The notes below the pieces were generated by a model. The model saw only the letters and a program-made list of their open reading frames with translations, was not told the origin of the DNA and made no database searches. Positions 52,962-61,126 of a stretch of 64,000 bases of DNA are shown here, one piece after another. Every line of letters starts with the position of its first letter. The first letter of the stretch is position 1. Source of the stretch: Leptospiraceae bacterium (GTDB taxonomy: Bacteria; Spirochaetota; Leptospiria; Leptospirales; Leptonemataceae). A program made the translations under genes and the position numbers. The DNA is taken from NCBI GenBank assembly GCA_026418015.1, contig JAOACE010000013.1:310001-374000 (forward strand). The letters are read 5' to 3'.

Positions 52962-53342
52962 ATGTGGGATTATATTATAAAAAATATCTTAAAAAAAGAC
53001 ATCAAAGAAGAGTCGAATATTCATAAAACTTTACCTCTTTCTTACGTGGAAAGTCATAAAAAAACGAAAATCGAACCAAAAGAATTCGAAAATACTTTTT
53101 CTTCGTCGAAACATCCGAAACAAACAAATATACCGAAAAGAATTCTTATATGTCCTGTATGCAATACACCTATGCAGACAAAAATTTTTCCAATTTCACA
53201 AGTAGAAATTGATGAATGTCCTAAATGTAAAGGGATTTTCTTAGATAAAGGAGAACTACAAGAAATTCTAGGCGCAGATATTGAAATTGAGCATAAAGAC
53301 AAACCAATTGTGATCTACTCTCCCCATGGATTAAAATCATAA
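52962..53342 (+). CDS. TFIIB-type zinc-ribbon protein
   Basis: 126 residues from ATG 52962; the open frame begins earlier at 52902. The C-terminal half has the zf-TFIIB pattern: ICPVCNTPMQTKIFPISQVEIDECPKCKGIFLDKGELQEIL, with two CxxC pairs 22 residues apart. The N-terminal half is basic and Ser/Thr-rich, possibly disordered. Such small zinc-ribbon proteins are widespread and mostly uncharacterised. Confidence 0.78.
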   Translation: MWDYIIKNILKKDIKEESNIHKTLPLSYVESHKKTKIEPKEFENTFSSSKHPKQTNIPKRILICPVCNTPMQTKIFPISQVEIDECPKCKGIFLDKGELQEILGADIEIEHKDKPIVIYSPHGLKS

Positions 53343-53380
53343 ATGCTTTACAAAAAGAAAAACTTCTAAATTATGGTTTT

Positions 53381-54385
53381 ATGACTATTAAATATCTTAA
53401 AAAATCCTTGTTTTTATTTTTATTTCCTGTTAGTTTGTTTAGTTTAGAAAAACCCAATTTTGATTTTAACAAATGGTTTTATACGATTTCTCCATTTTGG
53501 GGAGAAGGCTATAATGCAAATCAAATTCCTTTTCGACTTATAGAATATAAAAACGACAAGCCAGTTCTACATAGTGGAAGTAAAAGCTTCTCTGGGAGTG
53601 GTAAAGGTTCTGGTGTTGAATTTATGGCATTTAATCCCGACTGGCAAATACTCTATGTTGGTTTCTACTTTCCTATGTATCCCAACAAAGATAGCACTTC
53701 TTTGTATAATTATATTCAAAATATAAAAACAGAAGTAACTGGTCATGTCTTTTCTCTGCGATATAAATTTTTGAAATACGAAAAATCAGAAATCTTTACA
53801 GGAATGTCGTATTTTCAAGGAAATGGTCCGCATGATTATTCTATCGTAAACAATTTTGTTCTGTATAGCTACTCTACCAATCAGTTTGTTCAAATCCCCC
53901 AAGTGAACGTAAAGGTTTATGTGGAAGATCCCAACCCTTATGTAGGAATCTCTTATAAACTTCCCATACAAAACTGGAAAATCGATGCAATTTATTCTTA
54001 TGGTTTTGAACGCGTAAATACAGATTTACAGACTAGTATAGCAAGAACTGTTGATTCTAACAACGCTTTACAAAATTTTGATTCATTATCCATATTACAA
54101 TATAACATAGAAAATAGCAATATTTTACCTTTGAATTATACGATTCGAAAAAAATATTTTGCAAATCGATTCGCTTTATCTTTATTTATGGACTATCGAA
54201 GATTTGTTTCCTTAAGAATAAACCTAAGAAGAGATCTAACGTTTAATCGATGGGTATCTAATGCTGTATTTAACCTTATCTTTTCTCAGTATATGGGACT
54301 ATCTTTTTTTTACGAATATAGCGAAAGAAGTGTGGGTACTATTAGATACTGGTTAATCGGACCAACTTTTGTATTTCAATTTTGA
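53381..54385 (+). CDS. Predicted outer-membrane beta-barrel protein
   Basis: 334 residues with a signal peptide (KSLFLFLFPVSLFS). The mature part has many amphipathic strands with aromatic girdles (WQILYVGFYFPMYP, VFSLRYKFLKYE, NVKVYVEDPNPYVGISYKL, WKIDAIYSYGFERV, FALSLFMDYRRF) and ends in TIRYWLIGPTFVFQF, with a C-terminal Phe. A barrel of about 12-14 strands fits. An early Ser/Gly run (SGSKSFSGSGKGSG) may be a loop. Substrate unknown. Confidence 0.72.
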   Translation: MTIKYLKKSLFLFLFPVSLFSLEKPNFDFNKWFYTISPFWGEGYNANQIPFRLIEYKNDKPVLHSGSKSFSGSGKGSGVEFMAFNPDWQILYVGFYFPMYPNKDSTSLYNYIQNIKTEVTGHVFSLRYKFLKYEKSEIFTGMSYFQGNGPHDYSIVNNFVLYSYSTNQFVQIPQVNVKVYVEDPNPYVGISYKLPIQNWKIDAIYSYGFERVNTDLQTSIARTVDSNNALQNFDSLSILQYNIENSNILPLNYTIRKKYFANRFALSLFMDYRRFVSLRINLRRDLTFNRWVSNAVFNLIFSQYMGLSFFYEYSERSVGTIRYWLIGPTFVFQF

Positions 54386-54423
54386 ATGATATTATAATCC
54401 GAAAATAGGTACGATTTGGATAG

Positions 54424-54906
54424 TCATTTTTTTTTATAAAAATGATCAATTATTTGTATAATTTCTTTTTCGTATTTTTTATAAGTGTTCTCCTCCCCAA
54501 AAAATTCTACTAAATAGATTTTTTTAGGATCAGTTGGCTTTATAGAAAAAGCAAGCCCATAAATATAATGATTCTCTTTTATTTGAGCTCTGGTTTTTAC
54601 AAATTCATACTCTTTTTTAGATGTTTTTTCTAAGATTTCGTATCCACTCTCTTCTAGATAACTTAATATGCTCTCTTTCCAAACTTGGATGGAATTCGAA
54701 AATGGTTCGTTTTTTTCTTCTCTTATTGCTATTCTGACACCTTCTGGGGTAATATATTTTTCTAAATAGCATTCTTTCTCATCACGAACTAATTTTGATG
54801 AACATTTATTTGTATATTCTGCAAAAATTGAACTTTCTTTCGGTTGATTCGTTATACAATAACTGATAAAAATTAACACGATAATGAGATAGATTTTACT
54901 TTTCAT
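54424..54906 (-). CDS. Lipoprotein matching the C-terminal domain of the DUF4349 gene
   Basis: 160 residues; lipoprotein signal IYLIIVLIFISYC. The mature domain is alpha/beta. It can be aligned by eye with the last ~105 residues of the 55497-56729 product: EGVRIAIREEKNEP against SGVGIRVGFIENEP, a Trp soon after, a Y-x-IL-x-K step, and a final VEFFGEENTYKKYEKEI against INEIYYPEKEYFEKYKKTI. So it looks like a free-standing copy of that domain. Third gene of the operon; its start overlaps the second gene by eleven bases. Function unknown. Confidence 0.68.
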   Translation of the reverse strand: MKSKIYLIIVLIFISYCITNQPKESSIFAEYTNKCSSKLVRDEKECYLEKYITPEGVRIAIREEKNEPFSNSIQVWKESILSYLEESGYEILEKTSKKEYEFVKTRAQIKENHYIYGLAFSIKPTDPKKIYLVEFFGEENTYKKYEKEIIQIIDHFYKKK

Positions 54907-55495
54907 GGAATCTCTCCAAAAAATTAAAAATTCCTAATTTAGATACCCAGTAAGGATAGGGTTTTTTAGGTAAACTTCCTTTTTCTATGTTGATAAATTG
55001 AATCTCTACATTCATAGAATTTGCTAACTCTAAGTAGTAATTATAATTTCCTTTTAATTCTTCTAATTCTTGTATTACTTTGGATATTTCTTGTTCCATT
55101 TCTAATGTTTGAACTAACGAAGCTTCCTGTGTTAATTGATTTAGCTGCTGAAGATATTGCTCTTTTACTTTTATACTTACTTGTAATGATAAGATTTGAT
55201 CCGAATAATCCACCGAAGAAAAATTCTGAGATACTATGATTCCTCGATTATTTAGAAAATTTAATATTTTTTCTTTAGTAATCCTCTTGGGAAAGCTCAA
55301 TGCTATTCTTTGATTACTAAACGAAGCAATATATCCATTTTGTTCATTCGTAAACTTTAATATTTCTCTTCGAACCAGTTCCGGAGAAGATACCCTAATC
55401 GTTAAGCTAATTTTTGTATGAATATAATCCTGCTTTAAATCCTTCGGAAAAAGAAAAAAGGCAGTGAACAAAAATAAAATCATAAATCGATGCAT
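54896..55495 (-). CDS. Secreted DUF4349-like protein
   Basis: About 199 residues from ATG 55495 (signal RFMILFLFTAFFLFPKD); the frame opens 39 bases earlier inside the upstream gene. The mature part has the DUF4349 layout: a first strand-helix-strand unit (ISLTIRVSSPELVRREILKFTNEQNGYIAS), a second (IALSFPKRITKEKILNFLNNRGIIVS), then a long coiled-coil of about 55 residues (QLTQEASLVQTLEMEQEISKVIQELEEL) and a closing strand (MNVEIQFINIEKG). It lacks the C-terminal membrane span seen in many DUF4349 proteins. Directly follows the larger DUF4349 gene. Confidence 0.7.
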   Translation of the reverse strand: MHRFMILFLFTAFFLFPKDLKQDYIHTKISLTIRVSSPELVRREILKFTNEQNGYIASFSNQRIALSFPKRITKEKILNFLNNRGIIVSQNFSSVDYSDQILSLQVSIKVKEQYLQQLNQLTQEASLVQTLEMEQEISKVIQELEELKGNYNYYLELANSMNVEIQFINIEKGSLPKKPYPYWVSKLGIFNFLERFHEK

Positions 55496-55496
55496 A

Positions 55497-56729
55497 TTAA
55501 AATAACTCCTCGATGGTTTTTTTATACTTTTCAAAATACTCTTTTTCTGGATAATAGATCTCGTTTATAACTACATAAGATTTATCTCGCGAATGCTTTG
55601 TCCAAATACCTATTGTATAGTAATATTGATTTACACCATCTATAATTTCTGTATGCAGATAATTTAATTTCGATCCTTTTTTTTCCATCAAGATATTGTA
55701 TTTTCTTTTAAGAAATTCTTCTTTTAATGCCAACAACCAAAAATCTTTCGAGCCAACAGGTTCATTTTCGATAAAACCCACGCGAATACCAACACCAGAA
55801 GAATTATAAATTATATAATCATCATTTTTTATAAATTTTTCTTTATTGTTAAAAAAATCAGAAGGGATTTTTATAGAATCAAAAATTTCTTTTGCTACAA
55901 ACGATTCGTAAAAACTTAGATCAGTGTTAAAAATAGTTCTTTTTAATGGATCGATTTTTCTTATCCAATCAAAAGGGGATATTTTTACAATAGAATTTTC
56001 TTCCCTCTCTTTGGTTGATAAATAAACCTCGATCGTAGAATAGGTAGCTTTGTCTTTTAAAAATTTTTGCTTTGCTTCTAACTCTTCTATTTCTGCTGTT
56101 AGACGATTGATTTCTTTTAGAATTTTCGCTTTTTGTTTTACATCTTTAACATTCTTAAAGAGTTCATATAGTCTATCGCGAAGTTTTTTTAATGTATTCA
56201 ACCGCGATTCCACATCTTGAAGTTTTTTTGTAACATCTTCTGCTCTAATTTGATAAGAAGAGATATAACCGATTTTGAATAAATCATCTAATGCATTAAA
56301 AAATTTATCTACGGGAACTCTTATTTTAATTCGTGCTTCGTTTCTTTCTTGATGGATCTGGGAAGATTCAATATATCCTTTATAGGAATCGATGATAGAT
56401 TTAATGTTATCAATTGCATGTTCTATCCTTCGAACTTGTATGTTTAATTGTGATTCATAAATAATTTGTCTTTTTGTAGTATTTTCTTGATTATAAATTG
56501 CCTCTTGTTGTTGAATAACACTTTTTTGTTCTACGTCTAAGTTATCTTGCGAAGAATCGCGCATACTTTCTACACTTTTGTAACGTTTTACAATTGCTGG
56601 AATCTGAGAAACATCTTCTGCTTCGGGATAAGATTTTGGTTCTTTTTTTACGAGATAACCACTACAAGAAATAAAATATAGTACGATAACCAATATTAAC
56701 AGAAGATAATTTTTCACAAAAATAATCAT
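55497..56729 (-). CDS. DUF4349 lipoprotein with fused C-terminal domain
   Basis: 410 residues; lipoprotein signal YLLLILVIVLYFISCSG. Residues 80-250 are the DUF4349 domain: ESQLNIQVRRIEHAIDNIKSII, GYIESSQIHQ, ARIKIRVPVDKFFNALDDL, a coiled-coil (LQDVESRLNTLKKLRDRLYELFKNV to AEIEELEAKQKFLKDKA) and YSTIEVYLS. Residues 300-410 form an extra alpha/beta domain that resembles the product of the third gene in this operon. ATG 56729 is the open start. A GTG at 56717 would give a shorter signal and has a TTGACT upstream. DUF4349 proteins are envelope-associated, role unknown. Confidence 0.78.
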   Translation of the reverse strand: MIIFVKNYLLLILVIVLYFISCSGYLVKKEPKSYPEAEDVSQIPAIVKRYKSVESMRDSSQDNLDVEQKSVIQQQEAIYNQENTTKRQIIYESQLNIQVRRIEHAIDNIKSIIDSYKGYIESSQIHQERNEARIKIRVPVDKFFNALDDLFKIGYISSYQIRAEDVTKKLQDVESRLNTLKKLRDRLYELFKNVKDVKQKAKILKEINRLTAEIEELEAKQKFLKDKATYSTIEVYLSTKEREENSIVKISPFDWIRKIDPLKRTIFNTDLSFYESFVAKEIFDSIKIPSDFFNNKEKFIKNDDYIIYNSSGVGIRVGFIENEPVGSKDFWLLALKEEFLKRKYNILMEKKGSKLNYLHTEIIDGVNQYYYTIGIWTKHSRDKSYVVINEIYYPEKEYFEKYKKTIEELF

Positions 56730-56771
56730 TTAATACTATTAAATTTAGTCAATTATTTTTTATAATAAAAT

Positions 56772-56806
56772 TAAAAAAAGTTTCTTATGGAAACCCATAA
56801 GAAACT
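56772..56806 (-). terminator. Rho-independent terminator of the lipid operon
   Basis: On the minus strand AGTTTCTTATGG, four-base loop, CCATAAGAAACT (56806 down to 56779), followed by a run of seven T. It lies 19 bases after the stop of the last gene of the minus-strand lipid operon. Confidence 0.88.
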
Positions 56807-56825
56807 AAAACGACGTGGCATGCGA

Positions 56826-57686
56826 CTAAGAATTTATAAACTGAATAAATTCTTGTTTTTTATTTTCGTCAACAAAATAAGGAGAAACCTTGTGAATAAT
56901 TTCTTGTGCAATCTGTGGTGATGTTAGTTGTTTTTTTAAAGCTTGTTTGTAGATGTCTAAATTTCCGTTATATTGTTCAAATATAGCAGCGATCTTAGAA
57001 AAATACCCTTTTTGCAGCATTGTTTTAAATATATCTTCTACTTGTTTTTGTTGAATTGTTGGCATTAATTTTTGAGTAAAGTTGGGTTCTAATTCATTTA
57101 CAACATCTGTTAAAAAATTTATATCGAAATGCTGCATTAAAGAAATGATTTGTTTCTCTTGCATAAACCGAACAATATTAGCGCACATATAAGGTGTAAG
57201 AGCCATGCTAGCAATTTTCGCAATGATAAAATCTGGCAAGATAGAAGCATTTTTTGCAAGTCGTTCAAAAACTATATCGAGAACTACTTTTAAATTTGTT
57301 TCGAAGTAATGAATATTTTTATAAAGAATGTAAAAATCATTCTTATTTGCTTCGAATTCTTCTTTCGATATACCAAAAGAATTATGCAAATATCCATATA
57401 TTTCTTGATCATTTAATCGATTGCTTATAGACGAAATAAAACTATGATAATCTTTAAATTGAAATTTTGGTGCTTCTCCTAACAAACCTTTTAAAAAGAA
57501 AGGAATAATTCCATCGACTGTGTACAAATAATCTAACACATTTTTGATGTTTTTTTCATTCTTCTTCATAAACAGATGAAAATATTTTTCGTACAAAGCC
57601 TTATTTTGCACTCTCTCTATCTCGTTATGTTTGTAATTTTTTACTAATTGTTCAATTTGTTTTGCACTATCTCTATGAAATGGCAT
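56826..57686 (-). CDS. Helical cytosolic protein ending the lipid operon, unknown
   Basis: 286 residues, no signal, no membrane span. Almost wholly helical, with repeating hydrophobic spacing (FLKGLLGEAPKFQFKDYHSF, LPDFIIAKIASMALTPYMCANIVRFM, FLTDVVNELEPNFTQKLMPTI), perhaps ARM/HEAT-like. I know no family. It is 24 bases downstream of the CoA-transferase gene and shares its terminator. A lipid-droplet or polyester-associated role would be a guess from context only. Confidence 0.65.
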   Translation of the reverse strand: MPFHRDSAKQIEQLVKNYKHNEIERVQNKALYEKYFHLFMKKNEKNIKNVLDYLYTVDGIIPFFLKGLLGEAPKFQFKDYHSFISSISNRLNDQEIYGYLHNSFGISKEEFEANKNDFYILYKNIHYFETNLKVVLDIVFERLAKNASILPDFIIAKIASMALTPYMCANIVRFMQEKQIISLMQHFDINFLTDVVNELEPNFTQKLMPTIQQKQVEDIFKTMLQKGYFSKIAAIFEQYNGNLDIYKQALKKQLTSPQIAQEIIHKVSPYFVDENKKQEFIQFINS

Positions 57687-57710
57687 ATAAACCCCCTGTT
57701 AGTATATTTT

Positions 57711-59741
57711 TTAGGAAACTAAACTAATGACATTGTTGTTAGTTTTTGATTTAGGTTCAATGGATTTTTTCTTCTTACTGGATTTTAATTCACCTAGAGA
57801 AAAATTCTTTCCTGTTACAAAAGAGATATCCAGTATATTTAGTTTATCAGAAATATGAATGACTGCATCGCTATTCGCTAAAATATCTTTTTCTACATCA
57901 ATTCCAGGCAAAACATCTGTTAAAAGTAAGCCTTTATCTGTTAATTTGAATATTCCCACATCAGTTACGTAGAAAACCTTTTTACTCTTAGCTAATGCCT
58001 GTTTCGCATTAAAGGTGATTTGAGATACCTTCGATACAAATTTTTTCTTACCTGGCTTTTGTAAGTTTAATCCCTTCTCTGTAATAAGAACTTTACTTTT
58101 CCACATAAATGGACCAATAAAAATAATTGTCTTTGCACATTTTGTAATGTTAGGAAATCCTCCTGGTCCTACAAATTCAGAAATGGAAGGTCCTTTCGCC
58201 GATACATTTACATTACCTTCGGAATCTGTTTCTAACATTCCTAGCACTGTTACATCCAATTCTTTTTCGTATTGATGAAACATCCAAGAGCTTTGTTGAA
58301 TCATATCTGGATTAACCGCTGCACCAAAAAAGATTCCAGAAACAGGTAGACCACCATATACACCACTTTCTGTCGTAAAAATCAAATCTTTATATAAACC
58401 TGTTTCGTATAAGATTCTACTTACTTCTTCTGGTAAACCAATTCCAATGTTTACGATAGAGCCTTTTTCGATGTTTTTTACGAACACATAAGTAGCAAGC
58501 AATGCTAAGATATTGTCAATTTCTCTTCGATATGGTGTTATTCCTAATATGTTGTTAATAATCTTAACCTGGGAAACAGCGAAATTAATATCATCGATTC
58601 CACCTTCTTCTTTTTCTTGGATTACCTTAGGTAAAAACATTTTCCAATAATTTCTTTGTTTAACACCACCAACTTGTTCATTCTTAGGATTAACGACAAT
58701 TCTATCAACTTTTTCTGATGGTATAGAAATCTTCGATTTATTTTTAGGTATGATATCACTAACTGCAATCAAGACCAAACCTTTGTTATATTTTACCGCG
58801 TCTATCGCGTCATAGATTTCTGTTATAACTGCTGCTTTATCTAAGTAAACATTTCCTTCTTCGTCGGCATAAGGTGCAGAAATCAACGCATATTCTATCT
58901 TAGGTAAACTATATTCTAGTAGATTATTTTTTACATTTATATAATTTTTATTCGTAAATGTAACCCTCGAACCACTTCCAACTCGCGGATCTAAAAATGT
59001 TCCAATACCAGTGTCTGATAAGATAGAATAAACACCCTTCTTTTGTGCTTCGATTAAAAAGGTTAATTCTCCTTGTGGCATTGTATGTAATTCTAAATGT
59101 CCCTCTTCTGCAAGTTTTAACAATTTTTTTGCAGTTTCTAAATGACCACAAATATACTCTTTTAACAAACCAGGAACATCTAATTCTTCTATTGTTCCAG
59201 GTGCTTTACCTCTACCACCTTGTGCAGAAACACTTATCCAAGTTAGGTTTTTTGGATGTCCTTTTTCTAAATAGACCTCGCGTAGCGCTCTAAAAAAAAT
59301 TGAACATCTTCCATTAGCAGCAAATCCACTTGTATAGACAACACTATTGTCATTTATAAGAGATACGGCTTCTTTTGCAGTTACAATCTTAGGGTTATGA
59401 ATACCAGAAGGTTTATAACTTGTTGGAAATTCATCCCAATGGATACGATAATCCAACAATTCTATTAGATTTTTTATAAATCTTTCTGAATTTTCTGATA
59501 GTAAATTTACGACAATTTCGGACAATACATAGTTGATTCGAAGTAAGGTATTATAAAGTTCGGGAATTTGTTTAATTTGTTCATTTAAAATACCTTTTAT
59601 GATAGGATTCTCTAAAAATGGCAATGGAAGTTGTCTTATTTCTTCCACAAGTCTTGTATGAAATTCTTCCCCCTGCAATATACCTTGCTCTGCCTTTTTT
59701 CTAATATCATACAATATTTCTTTTGCTATTTTTTGATACAT
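57711..59741 (-). CDS. Type I acyl-CoA:carboxylate CoA-transferase, extended
   Basis: Moves CoA between acyl groups by a glutamyl-CoA intermediate. The alpha half starts at NPKIVTAKEAVSLINDNSVVYTSGFA, with SAPYADEEGNVYLDKAAVITE; the beta half has SIVNIGIGLPEEVSRIL and the catalytic Glu in FTTESGVYGG, then GGFPNITKCAKTIIFIGPF. This is the propionate/acetate CoA-transferase (Pct-like) type in one chain. At 676 residues it carries about 115 extra N-terminal helical residues. AAGGAGAG is a strong ribosome site. Operon position after a thiolase suggests it frees or loads short acyl-CoA products. Confidence 0.87.
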   Translation of the reverse strand: MYQKIAKEILYDIRKKAEQGILQGEEFHTRLVEEIRQLPLPFLENPIIKGILNEQIKQIPELYNTLLRINYVLSEIVVNLLSENSERFIKNLIELLDYRIHWDEFPTSYKPSGIHNPKIVTAKEAVSLINDNSVVYTSGFAANGRCSIFFRALREVYLEKGHPKNLTWISVSAQGGRGKAPGTIEELDVPGLLKEYICGHLETAKKLLKLAEEGHLELHTMPQGELTFLIEAQKKGVYSILSDTGIGTFLDPRVGSGSRVTFTNKNYINVKNNLLEYSLPKIEYALISAPYADEEGNVYLDKAAVITEIYDAIDAVKYNKGLVLIAVSDIIPKNKSKISIPSEKVDRIVVNPKNEQVGGVKQRNYWKMFLPKVIQEKEEGGIDDINFAVSQVKIINNILGITPYRREIDNILALLATYVFVKNIEKGSIVNIGIGLPEEVSRILYETGLYKDLIFTTESGVYGGLPVSGIFFGAAVNPDMIQQSSWMFHQYEKELDVTVLGMLETDSEGNVNVSAKGPSISEFVGPGGFPNITKCAKTIIFIGPFMWKSKVLITEKGLNLQKPGKKKFVSKVSQITFNAKQALAKSKKVFYVTDVGIFKLTDKGLLLTDVLPGIDVEKDILANSDAVIHISDKLNILDISFVTGKNFSLGELKSSKKKKSIEPKSKTNNNVISLVS

Positions 59742-59756
59742 ATACTCTCCTTATAT

Positions 59757-59778
59757 GCAGCCGCATAAAAGCGACTGC
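59757..59778. other. GC-rich hairpin just upstream of the CoA-transferase ribosome site
   Basis: GCAGCCGC, six-base loop, GCGACTGC, one mismatch. On the minus strand it precedes the AAGGAG of the CoA-transferase by five bases; on the plus strand it is followed by six T. It could trim expression within the operon or stop antisense transcription. Confidence 0.4.
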
Positions 59779-59808
59779 TTTTTTATTTATTAACATTGTT
59801 GTCATTTT

Positions 59809-61107
59809 TTAGTTGACAGCTTCTAAAATTGCAGCTCCTCCTAAACCACCTGCTGCACAAATTCCCACCAATGCTCTTTTCTTTTTAGAAAGTTTTAATT
59901 CATTTGCTAAATTACCGATAATCCTTGCACCCGTAGCACCAAATGGATGGCCAATAGCAATCGAACCACCATTAACATTCATTTTTTCTCGTGGAATTTT
60001 CCCTACTGCTTTATCTTTTTTTAGTTTGTATTTCGCGAAAGAATCACTCTCTAATGCTTTTAGAACAGATAATACTTGTGCTGCAAATGCTTCGTGAATA
60101 TCAAACACATCTATGTCATCCAAGGTTAATCCAGCTTTATCGAGTGCATTAGGAATAGAAATTGCTGGACCAATCAATAATTGATCTGCTGGATCAACAC
60201 CAACATAATCCCAACTTAGAAAATATGCTAATGGCTCATAACCTAATTTATTTGCTTTTTCTTCACTCATCAATAAAACTGCTGCTGCCCCATCAGTTAG
60301 TGTACTCGCATTACCTGCTGTAATTGTTCCATCTTTTGCAAAAGCTGGTTTAAGTTGTCTTAATTTTTCTAACGTTGTATCTGCTCTTACAATGGTATCT
60401 CGATAGACAGTATTACCATTCACAGTTACGGGAATTATTTCGTTATCAAACCTTCCTTTTTCGTATGCTCTTGCAGATTTTATATGAGATTCATAAGCCA
60501 ACTGATCTTGTTCTTCGCGAGAAATATTATTTTTCTTTGCCATTACTTCTGCTGCTTCTCCCATTAATTGGCCTGTTGTTCTTTCGCGAGCATCGGGCAT
60601 TTTGGGAATTAGATCTGTAAAGGGCGCTAACTCTGGAAGTATTTTAAGATAATCCATAGGAGTGGCTTTTTTTGACATTACCAAAGGAGCTAATGCTCGA
60701 ACTAATTTTTTTGGTAAGCTCACTTCTGCGTTGGAAATAGATTCGCTTCCTCCTGCTATTACAACATCTGCTTCGCCTCTTTCTATTGCAGCAGCTGCAA
60801 GAGTCACAGATAGTAAGCTAGATGTACAAGCCCTCGTAACAGTAAATGCTTCTATTTCTCGCGGTAGGTTCAAATCTAATGATATTTCGCGTGCAATATT
60901 TGGATAAGTATGAGGTAGAAGCACAGCTCCCCAAATTACTTGATCAATTTCGTGGTAAGGTAATTTGGTCTTATCCAATAAACCTTTTACTGCAATTTTT
61001 CCTAATTCTATTGTATCTAGTTTTAAATATTCTTGAAAAGCTCTTGTAAAGGGTGTTCTAATACTACTAACAATTACTGCTCTTCTTTTTTTGTTCAATA
61101 TTTCCAT
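59809..61107 (-). CDS. FadA2/FadI-type acetyl-CoA acyltransferase
   Basis: About 432 residues from ATG 61107, which has AGGAG eight bases upstream. Thiolase with the catalytic Cys in TVTRACTSSLLSVTLAAAA, MNVNGGSIAIGHPFGATGARI with the His, and VGICAAGGLGGAAIL with the second Cys. Long loop domain (SLPKKLVRALAPLVMSKKATPMDYL) as in FadI/FadA2. Works with the MaoC and FabG genes just upstream: hydration, 3-hydroxyacyl oxidation, then thiolysis. Confidence 0.92.
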   Translation of the reverse strand: MEILNKKRRAVIVSSIRTPFTRAFQEYLKLDTIELGKIAVKGLLDKTKLPYHEIDQVIWGAVLLPHTYPNIAREISLDLNLPREIEAFTVTRACTSSLLSVTLAAAAIERGEADVVIAGGSESISNAEVSLPKKLVRALAPLVMSKKATPMDYLKILPELAPFTDLIPKMPDARERTTGQLMGEAAEVMAKKNNISREEQDQLAYESHIKSARAYEKGRFDNEIIPVTVNGNTVYRDTIVRADTTLEKLRQLKPAFAKDGTITAGNASTLTDGAAAVLLMSEEKANKLGYEPLAYFLSWDYVGVDPADQLLIGPAISIPNALDKAGLTLDDIDVFDIHEAFAAQVLSVLKALESDSFAKYKLKKDKAVGKIPREKMNVNGGSIAIGHPFGATGARIIGNLANELKLSKKKRALVGICAAGGLGGAAILEAVN

Positions 61108-61126
61108 AACTTTACTCCTTTTAAAA

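Noticed and set aside
59813-60097. Ala/Pro-rich reading frame opposite the thiolase
   Set aside because: Antisense shadow of a conserved enzyme gene.
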